Under the pieces are notes generated by a model. It had not been told where the DNA came from, did not search any database, and saw only the letters and a list, made by a program, of their open reading frames with translations. From Lentzea terrae (GTDB lineage: Bacteria; Actinomycetota; Actinomycetes; Mycobacteriales; Pseudonocardiaceae), in NCBI RefSeq assembly GCF_003265345.1, contig NZ_QFWW01000011.1, forward strand, positions 1 to 63,958: a DNA stretch of 63,958 nucleotides, written 5' to 3'. Made by a program: the position numbers and the translations under genes. Below, in pieces: positions 48,647 to 57,822 of the stretch; positions within the stretch are counted from its first letter, which is position 1, and each line of letters begins with the position of its first letter.

Positions 48647-50412
48647 CGCAGCTCGAAGGCCGCGAGGAGCTCCAGGCGTTGGAGATGTTCTGGGATGACG
48701 TCTCCATCCCGATGCAGGACGTGTGGAATCCGATACCGCCCACCGCACCCGACCCGAAGCAATTCGCCTTGGGCGAGCGGGGATTGAGTCCGGCCGCGCG
48801 GGTCAACGCGTTGAACACCCTGGCGGCCTATCTCGACCACAAACGCGACCACATGCTGGGCTACCAGGTCACCGAGGACATGAACGGGTACCAGGAGGAT
48901 CTGGCCAGGTTCCTCAAGCACCACCTGAACAACCTGGGCGACCCGTTCCAGATCGGCGGCTACAAGGTCAACACCAAGGTCGTCGAGCAAGCGGTTCTGA
49001 ACTACTTCGCCAAGCTGTGGCACGGCGAGCCGTACAACCACGACAACAAGGAGTCCTGTTGGGGCTACGTGCTCAGCATGGGCTCGACCGAGGGCAACAT
49101 GTACGCCCTGTGGAACGCCCGCGACTACCTCGCCGGAAGGTTGCTGATCACCGATGACGAGAAGCCGGGCACGCACACGTACGACCAGCCGGTGCCTGAT
49201 CCGCGCAACCCCAACGCCTACAAACCGATCGTGTTCTACTCGGAGGACACGCATTACTCGTTCGCCAAGGCCGTCCGGGTACTCGACCTGAGGACGTTCG
49301 GCCAGTATGGCCGTGAGCACGAGGGGGAGTACACGAATCCACTGGGCGGCTCTTGGACTGACGAGGTGCCGTCCGAGTCTGGTCCGGACAACAAGCCGTC
49401 GACGTACGGCTCGGGCCGCATCGACATCGGCAAGCTCAAGGTCCTGGTGGACTACTTCGCGGGCAAGGGCCACCCGATCATCGTGAGCCTCAACTTCGGC
49501 AGCACTTTCAAGGGCGCGCTGGACGACGTGCAGAAGGTCTGCGACACCCTGCTGCCGGTGTTCGTCAAGCACAAGCTGCACGAGCGTGAGGTCACCTACA
49601 CCGGCGGCGCGAAGCACAAACGCCGCGGCTTCTGGATCCACGTTGACGGCGCGCTCGGCGCGGGCTACGTCCCGTTCCTGCACATGGCGGCCGACGAGCA
49701 CAAGTACGCGTTCAAGCCGGACAGCGAGATCCCGAAGTTCGACTTCGGCGTCACGTCGAAGTCGGGGAACGTCACCAAGGACATGGTGTCGTCGATCGCG
49801 GTCAGCGGCCACAAGTGGATGGGCGCGCCGTTCCCCACGGGCGTGTTCATGACGAAGGTCAAGTACCAGATGCAGCCGCCGGACAAGGCCGAGTACATCG
49901 GTTCGCTGGACACCACGTTCGCGGGTTCCCGCAATGGTTTCTCGCCGATTGTGCTGTGGGACCACCTGGCGAAACACCCGCATGACCGGCAGGTCTCACT
50001 GATCACCCACGCCTACCGGATGGCCGGGTACCTGGAGCAGCAGCTCGCGCGGCTGGAGGAGTACTGGATCAAGAAGCACAAGAAGGAGAAGGGCTTCCTC
50101 CAGGTAGCCCGCAGCCCGCTGGCGATCACGGTGCGGTTCCGCAAACCTAACGCGCGGATCGTGGCGAAGTGGTCGCTGTCTACGGTCACGATGCTGATGA
50201 CACCGGGCAAACCGGAGACCAAAGCGGAGATAGCCCACGTCTTCCTGATGTCGTCGGCGACGCAGGACAAGATCGACGCGTTCATCGCCGACCTGCACGA
50301 CCCGGACGCATTCAACCTGAAGATCAAGGAGCCCTTCGTAGCCCCGACCCAGACTTTCGACGGTATAACCCTCGAAGCGGTCAACCCCTTCGGCGACCGA
50401 GGCTTCGCGTAA
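48643..50412 (+). CDS. PLP-dependent group II decarboxylase (histidine/aromatic/aspartate type)
   Basis: This 589-residue cytosolic enzyme starts at GTG 48643, overlapping the dipeptidase stop. It has GSTEGNMYALWNARDY (substrate and PLP pocket), DTHYSFAKAVRVL, FWIHVDGALGAGYVPF and the PLP-binding lysine in AVSGHKWMGAP (about Lys391). The fold is type I PLP decarboxylase, closest to bacterial histidine decarboxylase-like proteins, but with about 200 extra residues at the insert and C terminus. It should release CO2 from an amino acid to make an amine. The substrate is unknown. A terminator follows. Confidence 0.88.
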   Translation: MTQLEGREELQALEMFWDDVSIPMQDVWNPIPPTAPDPKQFALGERGLSPAARVNALNTLAAYLDHKRDHMLGYQVTEDMNGYQEDLARFLKHHLNNLGDPFQIGGYKVNTKVVEQAVLNYFAKLWHGEPYNHDNKESCWGYVLSMGSTEGNMYALWNARDYLAGRLLITDDEKPGTHTYDQPVPDPRNPNAYKPIVFYSEDTHYSFAKAVRVLDLRTFGQYGREHEGEYTNPLGGSWTDEVPSESGPDNKPSTYGSGRIDIGKLKVLVDYFAGKGHPIIVSLNFGSTFKGALDDVQKVCDTLLPVFVKHKLHEREVTYTGGAKHKRRGFWIHVDGALGAGYVPFLHMAADEHKYAFKPDSEIPKFDFGVTSKSGNVTKDMVSSIAVSGHKWMGAPFPTGVFMTKVKYQMQPPDKAEYIGSLDTTFAGSRNGFSPIVLWDHLAKHPHDRQVSLITHAYRMAGYLEQQLARLEEYWIKKHKKEKGFLQVARSPLAITVRFRKPNARIVAKWSLSTVTMLMTPGKPETKAEIAHVFLMSSATQDKIDAFIADLHDPDAFNLKIKEPFVAPTQTFDGITLEAVNPFGDRGFA

Positions 50413-50446
50413 CGACAACACCCATCTCAACCAGATGATCCGAAGC

Positions 50447-50488
50447 GCGGCCCAGGACGCCACAAGCGCACGGTCCTGGGCCGCTCTT
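50447..50488 (+). terminator. Terminator after decarboxylase
   Basis: GCGGCCCAGGAC pairs perfectly with GTCCTGGGCCGC across a 14-base loop and is followed by TCTTT, a fair rho-independent terminator. Confidence 0.75.
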
Positions 50489-50582
50489 TGGCTGCGGGGT
50501 ATCAAAAGGGTCTGTCAATCGAGCGGCTCTGGCTCGTAGTCGGTGGTGACGGCGAGTAGCTGATCACGATCATGATCTTGTG

Positions 50583-52057
50583 ATGGCTGTGGATTCCCTT
50601 GTGGGGACGGTGTTCTCCGGACTGTCAGCGTTGGTTGTCGAGGACGTGACGGACGGCAGTGGCATGGTGGTGGTCACGGCTTGCACTCGGGATGTGGCCG
50701 TGCCGTGTCCGGCCTGCGGCACTGCGACGGCGAAGGTGCACGGGTATCACCACCGGACGGTGAAGGACGTGCCGGTCGATGGCCGCCAAGTTGTCGTCCG
50801 CCTGCGCATACGGCGGCTGGTCTGCCCGGCTCGGAACTGTCCGAGGCAGACGTTCCGGGAACAGATTCCCGGATTGTTGGAACGCCATCAGCGCCGCACG
50901 GTGCGGCTTGTCCGGCAGATTTCCCATGTGGCGCAGGAGTTGTGTGGCCGGGCGGCGGCACGCCTGGCCGGCTTGCTCGCTGTGCCCGTGTCCCGTAGCG
51001 CCGCGTTGCGCCGTCTGCGGTGCCTGCCGCTGCCCCGGTTGATGATTCCGCGGGTGATCGGCGTGGACGACTTCGCCTGCGTCGCCGCCAGCGCTACGCC
51101 ACGATCATCATCGATGCCGAGACCGGCCGACGTGTCGCGGTCCTGCCCGGTCGCGACGCGGCCACCCTGGAGTCGTGGCTGCGTGAGCACCCCGGTGTCG
51201 AGGTCGTGTGCCGGGACGGCTCGGCCACCTACGCTGAAGCTGTCCGCCGCGCTCTGCCGGGTGCGGTGCAGGTCAGTGACCGATGGCACTTGTGGCGGAA
51301 TCTCTGTGACAAGGTTCTGCTCGAGGTCCGCGCGCACGCCGGGTGCTGGGCCACCGTCAACCCGCCCCGCCCAGGCGGCGTTCACGAGCAGACCACGCGC
51401 GAACGCTGGAACAAGGTCCACGATTTACTCGGCCACGGGGTCGGGCTGCTCGACTGCGCCCGCCGCCTCGGCGTGGCTTTGAACACGGTCAAACGCTACG
51501 CCCGCATGCCCGAGCCTCAGGCCCTGCGCATCACCCCGACCTACCGTCCGACCCTGGTCAACCCCTACCGTGATCATCTGCGTGCCCGCCGCGCGGCCGA
51601 TCCCGCGGTCCCTGTCACCCGGCTGCTCGCGGAGATCCGCGAACTGGGCTACACCGGCAGTGCCAACCTGCTGGTCCGCTACCTCAACCAGGGCCGAGCC
51701 GACGGCGATCGCCCCGTCATGACCGCCCGTCACGCCAGCCGCCTCCTGCTCACCAAACCTGAGAACCTGCGCCCGAACGACACCGCCCTGCTGGAGAAAA
51801 TCGCCGCAGCCTGCCCGGAGATGACCGCACTCGCCAGTCTGATACGCGGCTTCGCCGCACTGCTGAAACCGACCGCGGGCAACGACGTGAAGCTCACCGA
51901 GTGGATCGCGCAGGTTCGCGCCGCTGATCTGCCGCATCTACACAGTCTCACCAACGGCATCGAGATCGACCGGTCCGCTGTGGACGGTGCCGTCACCCTG
52001 CCCTACCACGACGGCCGCACCGAAGGCGTCAACACCCGCACCAAGAGGATCATGTAG
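50583..52057 (+). pseudogene. Frameshifted ISL3-family transposase
   Basis: The first frame encodes the Zn-finger N terminus (CPACGTATAKVHGYHHRTVKD) and ends its good match at VIGVDDFA. The match resumes one frame over as LRRRQRYATIIIDAETGRRV. Loss of one C in the GCC(C)TG run at about 51078 explains the break. The second frame keeps the catalytic region (SDRWHLWRNL, GVNTRTKRIM) but meets a stop right after KRIM, cutting the usual RQMYGRAGF tail. It cannot make a normal transposase unless programmed frameshifting occurs. Confidence 0.88.
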
Positions 52058-52455
52058 GCAGCCCCGCGAAGGGTGTTCGCGATCTGTTGTGTGACACCAG
52101 ACGTGAACACCCTCACGCCCTCCAGCAAGATCGGTTACGAGCTGGACAGGCCAGCCGAATCTGGCGCGCCGGCGCCATTCGCCGATGGGCGGGTGGCAGC
52201 GCGTGGCCTGACCGTGGACGTGCTCGCGTGGTGCCACCCGTCGTTGTGACCAAACCGCACCGAGGTGGCGGCGACTACTCGGACGGCTGTGGCACCCCGT
52301 ATGTGATCCGAAGTCGCACGGGACCAGATAGCCGTTGCGTCGCAATCAGAACGGATCCGAGTTCCCTGCACGTCGAACGTGTTGCGCGGCTGCGCTCGCC
52401 AACGTCAGCCGCGACACGATCTTGTACCGGTTGTTGGGTAGTACTCGTCCGATAG
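52058..52455. other. Gene-poor stretch of about 400 bases
   Basis: No supported gene. Some short readings on both strands look like chance frames between the dead ISL3 element and the LAxTG protein; the 3' end of the ISL3 element is not recognisable. Confidence 0.4.
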
Positions 52456-53259
52456 TCAGGACCGGTGGCGGGCAGACCGGCCGGAGGCGAGCACAAGCAG
52501 GGAGCCGATACCCAGCAGCGAGAGTCCGGCAAGGCCGGGTACGGCCAGGCTTACCCCCGTGTCCGCCAGGTCTTGGCCGGCCACTGCGCTCGACGCCGCG
52601 GACGCGTTCTCGACGGACTGTGTTCCGACGATCGTGCTCTCGGACGAAGGCTCCTCGGCCTCTTTCACAACGGTCTCCCCGACAGGCGTTTCCGCGGCCG
52701 GGGGCTCTTCTGGCTGCGGTTGGACGACGGTCGTCGTCTCCTCGCCGGATGGGTCCTCATCGTGCGGCTCCTCCGCGGGTGGTTCCTCCGCGGGTGGCTC
52801 CTGGGTGGGTGGTTCCTGGGTGGGTGGTTCCTGGGTGGGTGGTTCCTGGGTGGGTGGTTCCTGGATGGGAGGTACCTCGGTTGTGGGAGTGGGGGTCTGG
52901 GTCGGCGGAACACTGGTCGTAGGTGCGCACCCGGTGTGCGCCGGGTTGCTGTTGCAGATGCCGCCGTTGTCGTCGCACTCGTGGCCGGACTCGCCGTGCT
53001 GCCCGCCGCCGTTCCCGCGTGGTGTGTTGTCGTCGGCCCGTCCGACGGACCCGGGGGGCGGTGGCCCGGGATCGTTGGTCCCGGTACTTGCCGTCGGCTC
53101 CAGCGCCACGGTGGTCGTTTCGTGGCTCTGTCCGGGCGGAGTTTGATCAGGGCCTCCCTGACCGTTGCCCGGTTCAGCGATGGCGGCGCCGGACGCGATG
53201 ACGAACGCGATCGCAGCGACGACAGATGCGATCGCAGCGCTGTGTGTAGCCCTGGTCAT
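52456..53259 (-). CDS. LAxTG-anchored surface protein (sortase E type)
   Basis: This 267-residue secreted wall protein starts at ATG 53259 with GGGAG upstream. A signal peptide (about 1-30) is followed by a Pro/Gly/Thr-rich low-complexity region with a few Cys, a run of tandem EPPTQ units, an acidic Glu/Pro segment, and the sorting signal LADTG followed by a membrane span and basic tail (GRSARHRS). LAxTG is recognised by class E sortases in high-G+C actinobacteria. The protein looks like a stalk with no catalytic domain. No sortase gene is in the window. Confidence 0.85.
   Translation of the reverse strand: MTRATHSAAIASVVAAIAFVIASGAAIAEPGNGQGGPDQTPPGQSHETTTVALEPTASTGTNDPGPPPPGSVGRADDNTPRGNGGGQHGESGHECDDNGGICNSNPAHTGCAPTTSVPPTQTPTPTTEVPPIQEPPTQEPPTQEPPTQEPPTQEPPAEEPPAEEPHDEDPSGEETTTVVQPQPEEPPAAETPVGETVVKEAEEPSSESTIVGTQSVENASAASSAVAGQDLADTGVSLAVPGLAGLSLLGIGSLLVLASGRSARHRS
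52766..52870 (-). repeat. 15-bp tandem repeats encoding EPPTQ/EPPAE
   Basis: Seven imperfect 15-base units of the form GG(T/C)TCCT(GG/CC)GTGGGT-like sequence run in frame through the surface protein; units at 52811, 52826 and 52841 are identical. Strand slippage here would change stalk length. Confidence 0.8.
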
Positions 53260-53600
53260 GGTTTTCTCCCGCGTTCCGTCTGTCGTGCTTCGTGGTTCTG
53301 GTGCGGCCAAAACCGAGGCCGGTCTGAGTGGTGGCGGCCAGCCGCGCGACTGCTGGTGGATGGCACGGTCAAGACTCTGCAGGAGGCTCGGGGCCCACCG
53401 GTATCGGGCTACGGTCTGTAACGAGGACCCCCGATCGGATGACACGTCGTCCGATCGACCGACACGGCTCTCCGATCGGCGGACGACACCCGATCGGCGG
53501 CTGGCCCGTGCTGGTAGAGCACCACGTGCAGGCCGCAGCTCTGCCCATGGCGGCGAGCCCACGACGAACATTCCGCTCAGGTGCGCGGTGATCATGTATG
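53260..53600. other. Gene-poor stretch with CGATCGG repeats
   Basis: The upstream region of the surface protein has no supported gene. Between about 53430 and 53505 the motif CGATCG(G/A) recurs four times, twice in near-mirror arrangement. It may be a regulatory array or just local low complexity. Confidence 0.35.
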
Positions 53601-53619
53601 CGCCACGCGGAGGACGCGT

Positions 53620-54160
53620 CCCGCCAGTGCGAGCAGCAGGCCCCTCCCGGCAGGAGGGCGAGTGCCGCATAGCCGAACGCGAGAGTTGACGCGCTGGCGA
53701 CGCCGGCGACGATCAGTGGTCCTCCTATGTCGCCGAGCTCGCGGCCCAGTTCCGCGGAACCCCTGGTCTGTCCCATGCGTTGCTCCGGGTCGGTGCGGCC
53801 AGTGCGGCGAAGCCCGGCGGGGTGATCAGCCCGGTGCCGACGCCGATGAGGGCGGCGGCGGAGAGGACGCCGGTGAGGCCGGACAGCATCGCCGCGGCGA
53901 GCCCTGCGGCGGCGATGACCAGTCCGGTCAGCAGACCGTTGCGGGTGCTCAGTCGTCTGGCGTCGAGGGCACGGCCCGCTGCGGGCCGCACGACCGCGGC
54001 GGCCAGTATGGACACGGCGGCGCGGTGGCCACGGTGCCGAGCCCGGCCGCCGCTCCCGATACAGGGAGAAAGCCCACACCGACGGAGAGCGCGGCGGTCG
54101 CGGCGGCGAGAGCGGCGGTGGGCGCGAGAAACGAACGGCCGGCCAACCGGCAGGCGAGGT
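53620..54160 (-). pseudogene. MFS transporter remnant
   Basis: Pieces of the C-terminal half of a DHA-type drug/efflux MFS protein are found in three frames. About 54060-54150 reads FLAPTAALAAATAALSVGVG; about 53830-53990 reads LLTGLVIAAAGLAAAMLSG and GVGTGLITPPGFAALA; about 53640-53790 reads MGQTRGSAELGRELGDIGG and FGYAALALL. At least two frameshifts separate them and the N-terminal half is gone. Confidence 0.75.
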
Positions 54161-54200
54161 CGGCAGCGGTCTGGCGCGGGCGGGGGCAACGGTGGCACAG

Positions 54201-54246
54201 CGGGCGTGGACACCGCAGCCCACCGGGCGTGGACACCGCAGCCCAC
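54201..54246. repeat. Perfect 23-bp tandem duplication
   Basis: CGGGCGTGGACACCGCAGCC(CAC) occurs twice head to tail, with a third partial copy starting at 54247. It lies between the MFS remnant and the DUF402 gene and appears to be a recent slippage event. Confidence 0.75.
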
Positions 54247-54519
54247 CGGGCGACACCTGCGGTGCACACGGCCATCACCGACTGCCTGGTTGATCGGTCA
54301 GAACGATCACGCCGCGGCTTAGATCGTTGATCAGCAGATCTGACGGGTGGGCAGAAGCTGGCCCGACAATCGGTCGTGGGAGTGGGCATGGAATGCCCGG
54401 CTCGCGGCATGACCGTGCGTTTGTCGACGAAGGTGCTTGCGAACAACATTGTCGGCCACGATGTGCGCGTTCCGGAGGACACTGCCGCATGCTTCCGCCG
54501 TGTCAGGTACGAATGGTTC

Positions 54520-55086
54520 ATGGAACAGGTTGAGGTCTGGCGAGGCGCTCATGGTGATCCGACACCGTTGTTCGGGCCGCTGCCCGGCATCCGCCTCGGT
54601 GACACGCTCGCCTACGAGTTCCAACCGCCGGACAGCTTCGACCCATGGCCCGGTCGGACGCTGCTGGAACGCGTGTTCGTGTTGCTCGACCTCGGTGTGA
54701 GCATGTCCATCCCCGCCTGGCGGTCCACCCTCGGAACCGACCGCGACCAGACCGGACCGACCACCTGGTACGTGGACCTCGTACACGTCTCGACCACACA
54801 GGACTCGATCACCATCCGAGACCTCTACGCAGATGTCCTGGTACCCACCGACGGTCGCCATCAGCGGTTGCTCGACCTCGACGAGTTCGCCGACGCGATC
54901 GAAGCAGGACACCTCGACATCGCCACCGCCGTCGACGGACTGCGGCGCTGGCAACGATTCCTCGACCGGCACCTGCACGCCGCCCGCGACCCCAGCGAGA
55001 CGTGGACCGGCTTCCCGCCCCAGCGACTGCGCGACCTGGCGGCGTTACCCAGTCCACTGGGGCCGATCGTCACCGCATCAGGCTGA
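54520..55086 (+). CDS. DUF402 domain protein
   Basis: This 188-residue protein starts best at ATG 54520 (EQVEVWRGAHGDPTPLFG); earlier in-frame starts add about 48 residues that do not resemble the family. The DUF402 core is visible in TWYVDLVHVSTTQDSI, DLYADVLVPTDGRHQRLLDL and DEFADAIEAGHLDIATAVDG. DUF402 proteins include nucleoside di/triphosphate phosphatases and RNA-binding members; catalytic Asp residues in DLYADV and the following Asp-Leu-Asp fit. It lies within a decay zone but looks intact. Confidence 0.75.
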   Translation: MEQVEVWRGAHGDPTPLFGPLPGIRLGDTLAYEFQPPDSFDPWPGRTLLERVFVLLDLGVSMSIPAWRSTLGTDRDQTGPTTWYVDLVHVSTTQDSITIRDLYADVLVPTDGRHQRLLDLDEFADAIEAGHLDIATAVDGLRRWQRFLDRHLHAARDPSETWTGFPPQRLRDLAALPSPLGPIVTASG

Positions 55087-55236
55087 TCATTAGACACTTG
55101 TCACCCCGGCCTGTACCACTCATCCGCTCATCGGCATGACAGCACGTTGGTAGGTCATCCACACAGCGGCATGGCAGCGCATTGAACTGCTGAGAACGAG
55201 CCGCCGTCCCCCTGCTGGGCGACCAAGCGGCGGACG

Positions 55237-55977
55237 TCAGGTCGTGGCGGCAGGGCTGACGAGACCGGTTTCGTAGGCCAGGACGACGAGTTGGGCCCGG
55301 TCGCGAGCCCGAAGTTTGGTCATCGCGCGCTGGACCGGGACCGGAAGCGGGCACGGCGAGCCGGTGACGGCCACGGTGACCGGGACACCGGCCTTGCGGG
55401 CGCCCTCGACGAGTCCGTCACCGGCCAGGGTGTCGTCGGTGCGCAACACCTCCAGCGTCGCTCTCAGTTCGTCCATCGCCTCCTGGCTGGCCTGCTCGAT
55501 GGCGAGCAGCGCCTCGGGGACCGCTCCCGGGTGGTTGTCGATGCCCTTGGCCAACGGCCAGCCGGGGTGATGGGCGAGCACCAGTTCCTCACTGGCCGCG
55601 GCGACCGAGCCGGGTGTGGTCACGTAGTCGCGGTAGCAGATGGCCAACGCGCCGTCCTCCACCAGCAGCCGACGGGCCTCGGCGGCGACCCGCGGCCGGT
55701 CGAACCAGTGCCAGCACTGCCCGGCGGACACCACGTCCCAGACGTGGGCCGGTAGAGCTGTGTCCTCGGCTGCGGCCAGCCGGTACGTCACTGCCAGCCC
55801 GGCACCGGCGCCCTGCTCACGAGCCTGCGCGAGCATCTCCGGTGCGACGTCGACCCCGGTCACCCGGCATCCCTCCGCAGCGAAACCCCGTGCCAGTGCT
55901 CCGGTTCCGGTGCCGAGATCGACTATGCGGTGGTCGGGGAGACCCACGTTCATCCGAGCATCGTGCCGGAGTGCCAC
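55237..55977 (-). pseudogene. Chimera of methyltransferase and two-component-system fragments
   Basis: The first 155 or so residues are a class I SAM methyltransferase core (IVDLGTGTGALARGFAAEG, VTGVDVAPEML, SAGQCWHWFD). It lacks the usual N-terminal helices. Beyond about residue 160, LAIEQASQEAMDELRATLEV then VLRTDDT and GVPVTVAVTGSPCPLPVPVQ match the dimerisation part of NarL-type histidine kinases. The last segment, MTKLRARDRAQLVVLAYETG, matches the end of a LuxR/NarL response regulator. Two deletions have thus joined three genes in frame. A folded product is doubtful. Confidence 0.7.
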
Positions 55978-56096
55978 GAGCCAAGGACACCGGCAACGCG
56001 GCGACGTCCGCTCATCGCCAACGCAATCGCAAGCGTTCGGTCAGCGGCCATGAGAGGCAGAAATCTGCGGCCATAGCCGCTGACTGTGATCATTTG

Positions 56097-56102
56097 TATA
56101 CT
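56097..56102 (+). promoter_or_regulatory. Possible -10 box of transporter operon
   Basis: TATACT stands out in a slightly A+T-rich patch (GATCATTTGTATACTGAG) about 95 bases before the first permease gene. No clear -35 box is found at 16-18 bases upstream, so an activator may be needed. Confidence 0.35.
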
Positions 56103-56197
56103 GAGCGTGAATCTCCGCGCGGGAGTGCGAATTGGCAGACCTCTCTGTGCAGGCACTGGCCGCTCCGGCCCATCTGGCCCGAGGGCGATGAGGCGCT

Positions 56198-56971
56198 GTG
56201 GGGCCACTGGTACGGGGATTGACAGGCGTGCTGGTGCTGTTGCTGATCGGCGAGTTCTTCGGTCGCGCGGGTCTGGTGGATCAGTCGTACCTGCCGCCGT
56301 CCTCCACTGTTCTCGCCCATGCCGGCAGTCTGCTCACGGATGGCGAGTTCCTCCGTGATGTCGCCTTCACCCTGGGCGGATGGTCCTCCGGTCTGTTCAT
56401 CGCGATCGTGATCGCGGTGCCCGCCGGGGTTCTGCTCGGCAGCCTGCCGGTGGTGGATTCGGCTGCTCGGGTCCTGGTCGAGTTCTTGCGGCCGATCCCG
56501 GCGGTGGCACTGGTTCCGTTGGTGTTGCTGGTCATCTCCGATCAGGGCGAGATGGAACGGACGTTGGCGGCGTATGCGGCGATCTGGCCGATCCTGATCA
56601 ACACCATCTACGGCGCCGGCGAAGTGGATCCACTGGCTCGCGACATGGCTCGCTGCTTCGGGCTGAGCCCGGCTGCGATCTTGTTGCGGGTCTGGTTGCC
56701 GAGTGTTGCCCCGTTCGTGACCACGGGGGTACGGCTGGCTTCCTCGGTTGCCCTCATCGTCACGATCAGCACCGAACTGATCTCCGGTGGCGGTGGCAAC
56801 GGGTTGGGCCAGTTCATCTTCGACGCGAGTGGGAATCCGGCCGGGTCGGCCGATGTCTTCGCCGCGGTGGTGGTCACGGGCGGACTTGGCCTGGTGATTG
56901 ATGTTCTGCTCCGGTACGTCGAGCGCCGTGCGTTCCGGTGGCACTTCGAACGGCTGGGAGTGGCTGGGTGA
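56198..56971 (+). CDS. SsuC/TauC-type ABC transporter permease 1
   Basis: This 257-residue membrane protein of the nitrate/sulfonate/taurine permease group has about six membrane segments and the coupling-loop block IWPILINTIYGAGEVDPLARDM. It starts at GTG 56198 (AGG 4 bases upstream); GTG 56228 is possible. The second permease starts within its stop codon. It should form a heterodimer with the next protein. Confidence 0.88.
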   Translation: MGPLVRGLTGVLVLLLIGEFFGRAGLVDQSYLPPSSTVLAHAGSLLTDGEFLRDVAFTLGGWSSGLFIAIVIAVPAGVLLGSLPVVDSAARVLVEFLRPIPAVALVPLVLLVISDQGEMERTLAAYAAIWPILINTIYGAGEVDPLARDMARCFGLSPAAILLRVWLPSVAPFVTTGVRLASSVALIVTISTELISGGGGNGLGQFIFDASGNPAGSADVFAAVVVTGGLGLVIDVLLRYVERRAFRWHFERLGVAG

Positions 56972-57822
56972 ACACGCCAGGAGACCGGGCTGTCATCCCC
57001 GTGGGTGGACGACGAGCCGGTTCCGTTCTGGCCGGTTCAGCACTGCGCTGGTCGGTTTTGCTTGTGGTGGTGGGTCTCTGGCAGTTCGTCACGACCACGG
57101 TCGTGGCGGCGGACTACGAACCGTACTTTCCGCCGCCGGGCATCGTTGCCAGGACTCTGTACGAGACCTGGTTCTCCGGCCCGGTGAGCCGGGGGTTCCT
57201 GACTCCGACCGCGATCGATCACCTGTTGCCCAGCTTGGGGCGCCTGCTCGGCGGTTGGGCACTGGCGGCCGTGATGGGCATTCCGGCCGGGGTGGCGCTC
57301 GGCCGGTCGAAGTACGCGATCGAGTACGTCCAGCCAGTGATCCACTTTGCTCGGTCGATCCCTGCGACCACGCTGATTCCGGTGTTCATCGTGCTGTTCG
57401 GCTTCAGCACGAGCATGCGGGTGTCGGTCATCATCTTCGGAGTTCTCTGGCCGATCCTGCTCAACACCATGGACGGCGCGCGGAAGGTGGAGCCCTCCTA
57501 CCTCGACATCGCCAGGGTGTTCGGGGTGAGTCGGCCGGTGCGCCTGCTGCTGATCATCGTTCCGGCCGCAGCCCCGAGGATCTTCGCGGGGCTGCGGATC
57601 AGCCTGTCGCTGTCGATCATCCTGATGGTGACGTCCGAACTGGTCGGTGCCACCGACGGCATCGGATTCTTCTTGTCGAACGCGAAAAAGAGTTTTCAGC
57701 TGCCGGAGATGTGGTCCGCCATCGTCCTGCTCGGCGCCCTGGGGTATCTGCTGAACACGGCGTTGCTGGTGTTCGAGCGGCGCATCCTCGGCTGGTACCA
57801 CAACACAGAGGAGTCGCGGTGA
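56968..57822 (+). CDS. SsuC/TauC-type ABC transporter permease 2
   Basis: This 284-residue membrane protein overlaps the first permease by GTGA. WQFVTTTVVAADYEPYFPPP near the N terminus and the coupling loop LWPILLNTMDGARKVEPSYL mark it as the partner permease. Six membrane segments are visible. It overlaps the binding-protein gene by GTGA. Confidence 0.9.
   Translation: MNTPGDRAVIPVGGRRAGSVLAGSALRWSVLLVVVGLWQFVTTTVVAADYEPYFPPPGIVARTLYETWFSGPVSRGFLTPTAIDHLLPSLGRLLGGWALAAVMGIPAGVALGRSKYAIEYVQPVIHFARSIPATTLIPVFIVLFGFSTSMRVSVIIFGVLWPILLNTMDGARKVEPSYLDIARVFGVSRPVRLLLIIVPAAAPRIFAGLRISLSLSIILMVTSELVGATDGIGFFLSNAKKSFQLPEMWSAIVLLGALGYLLNTALLVFERRILGWYHNTEESR

Noticed and set aside
40781..50412. An antibiotic biosynthetic cluster controlled by the SARP-LAL gene
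   Set aside because: No polyketide synthase, peptide synthetase, terpene cyclase or RiPP core gene is nearby; only the divergent secreted protein is a plausible target.
52766..52870. Regular short repeats that could suggest a CRISPR array
   Set aside because: The units are contiguous 15-base in-frame codons for EPPTQ, with no spacers and no cas genes.
53430..53505. CGATCGG repeats as a replication or attachment site
   Set aside because: Copies are few, unevenly spaced and without a nearby replication or integrase gene that is intact.
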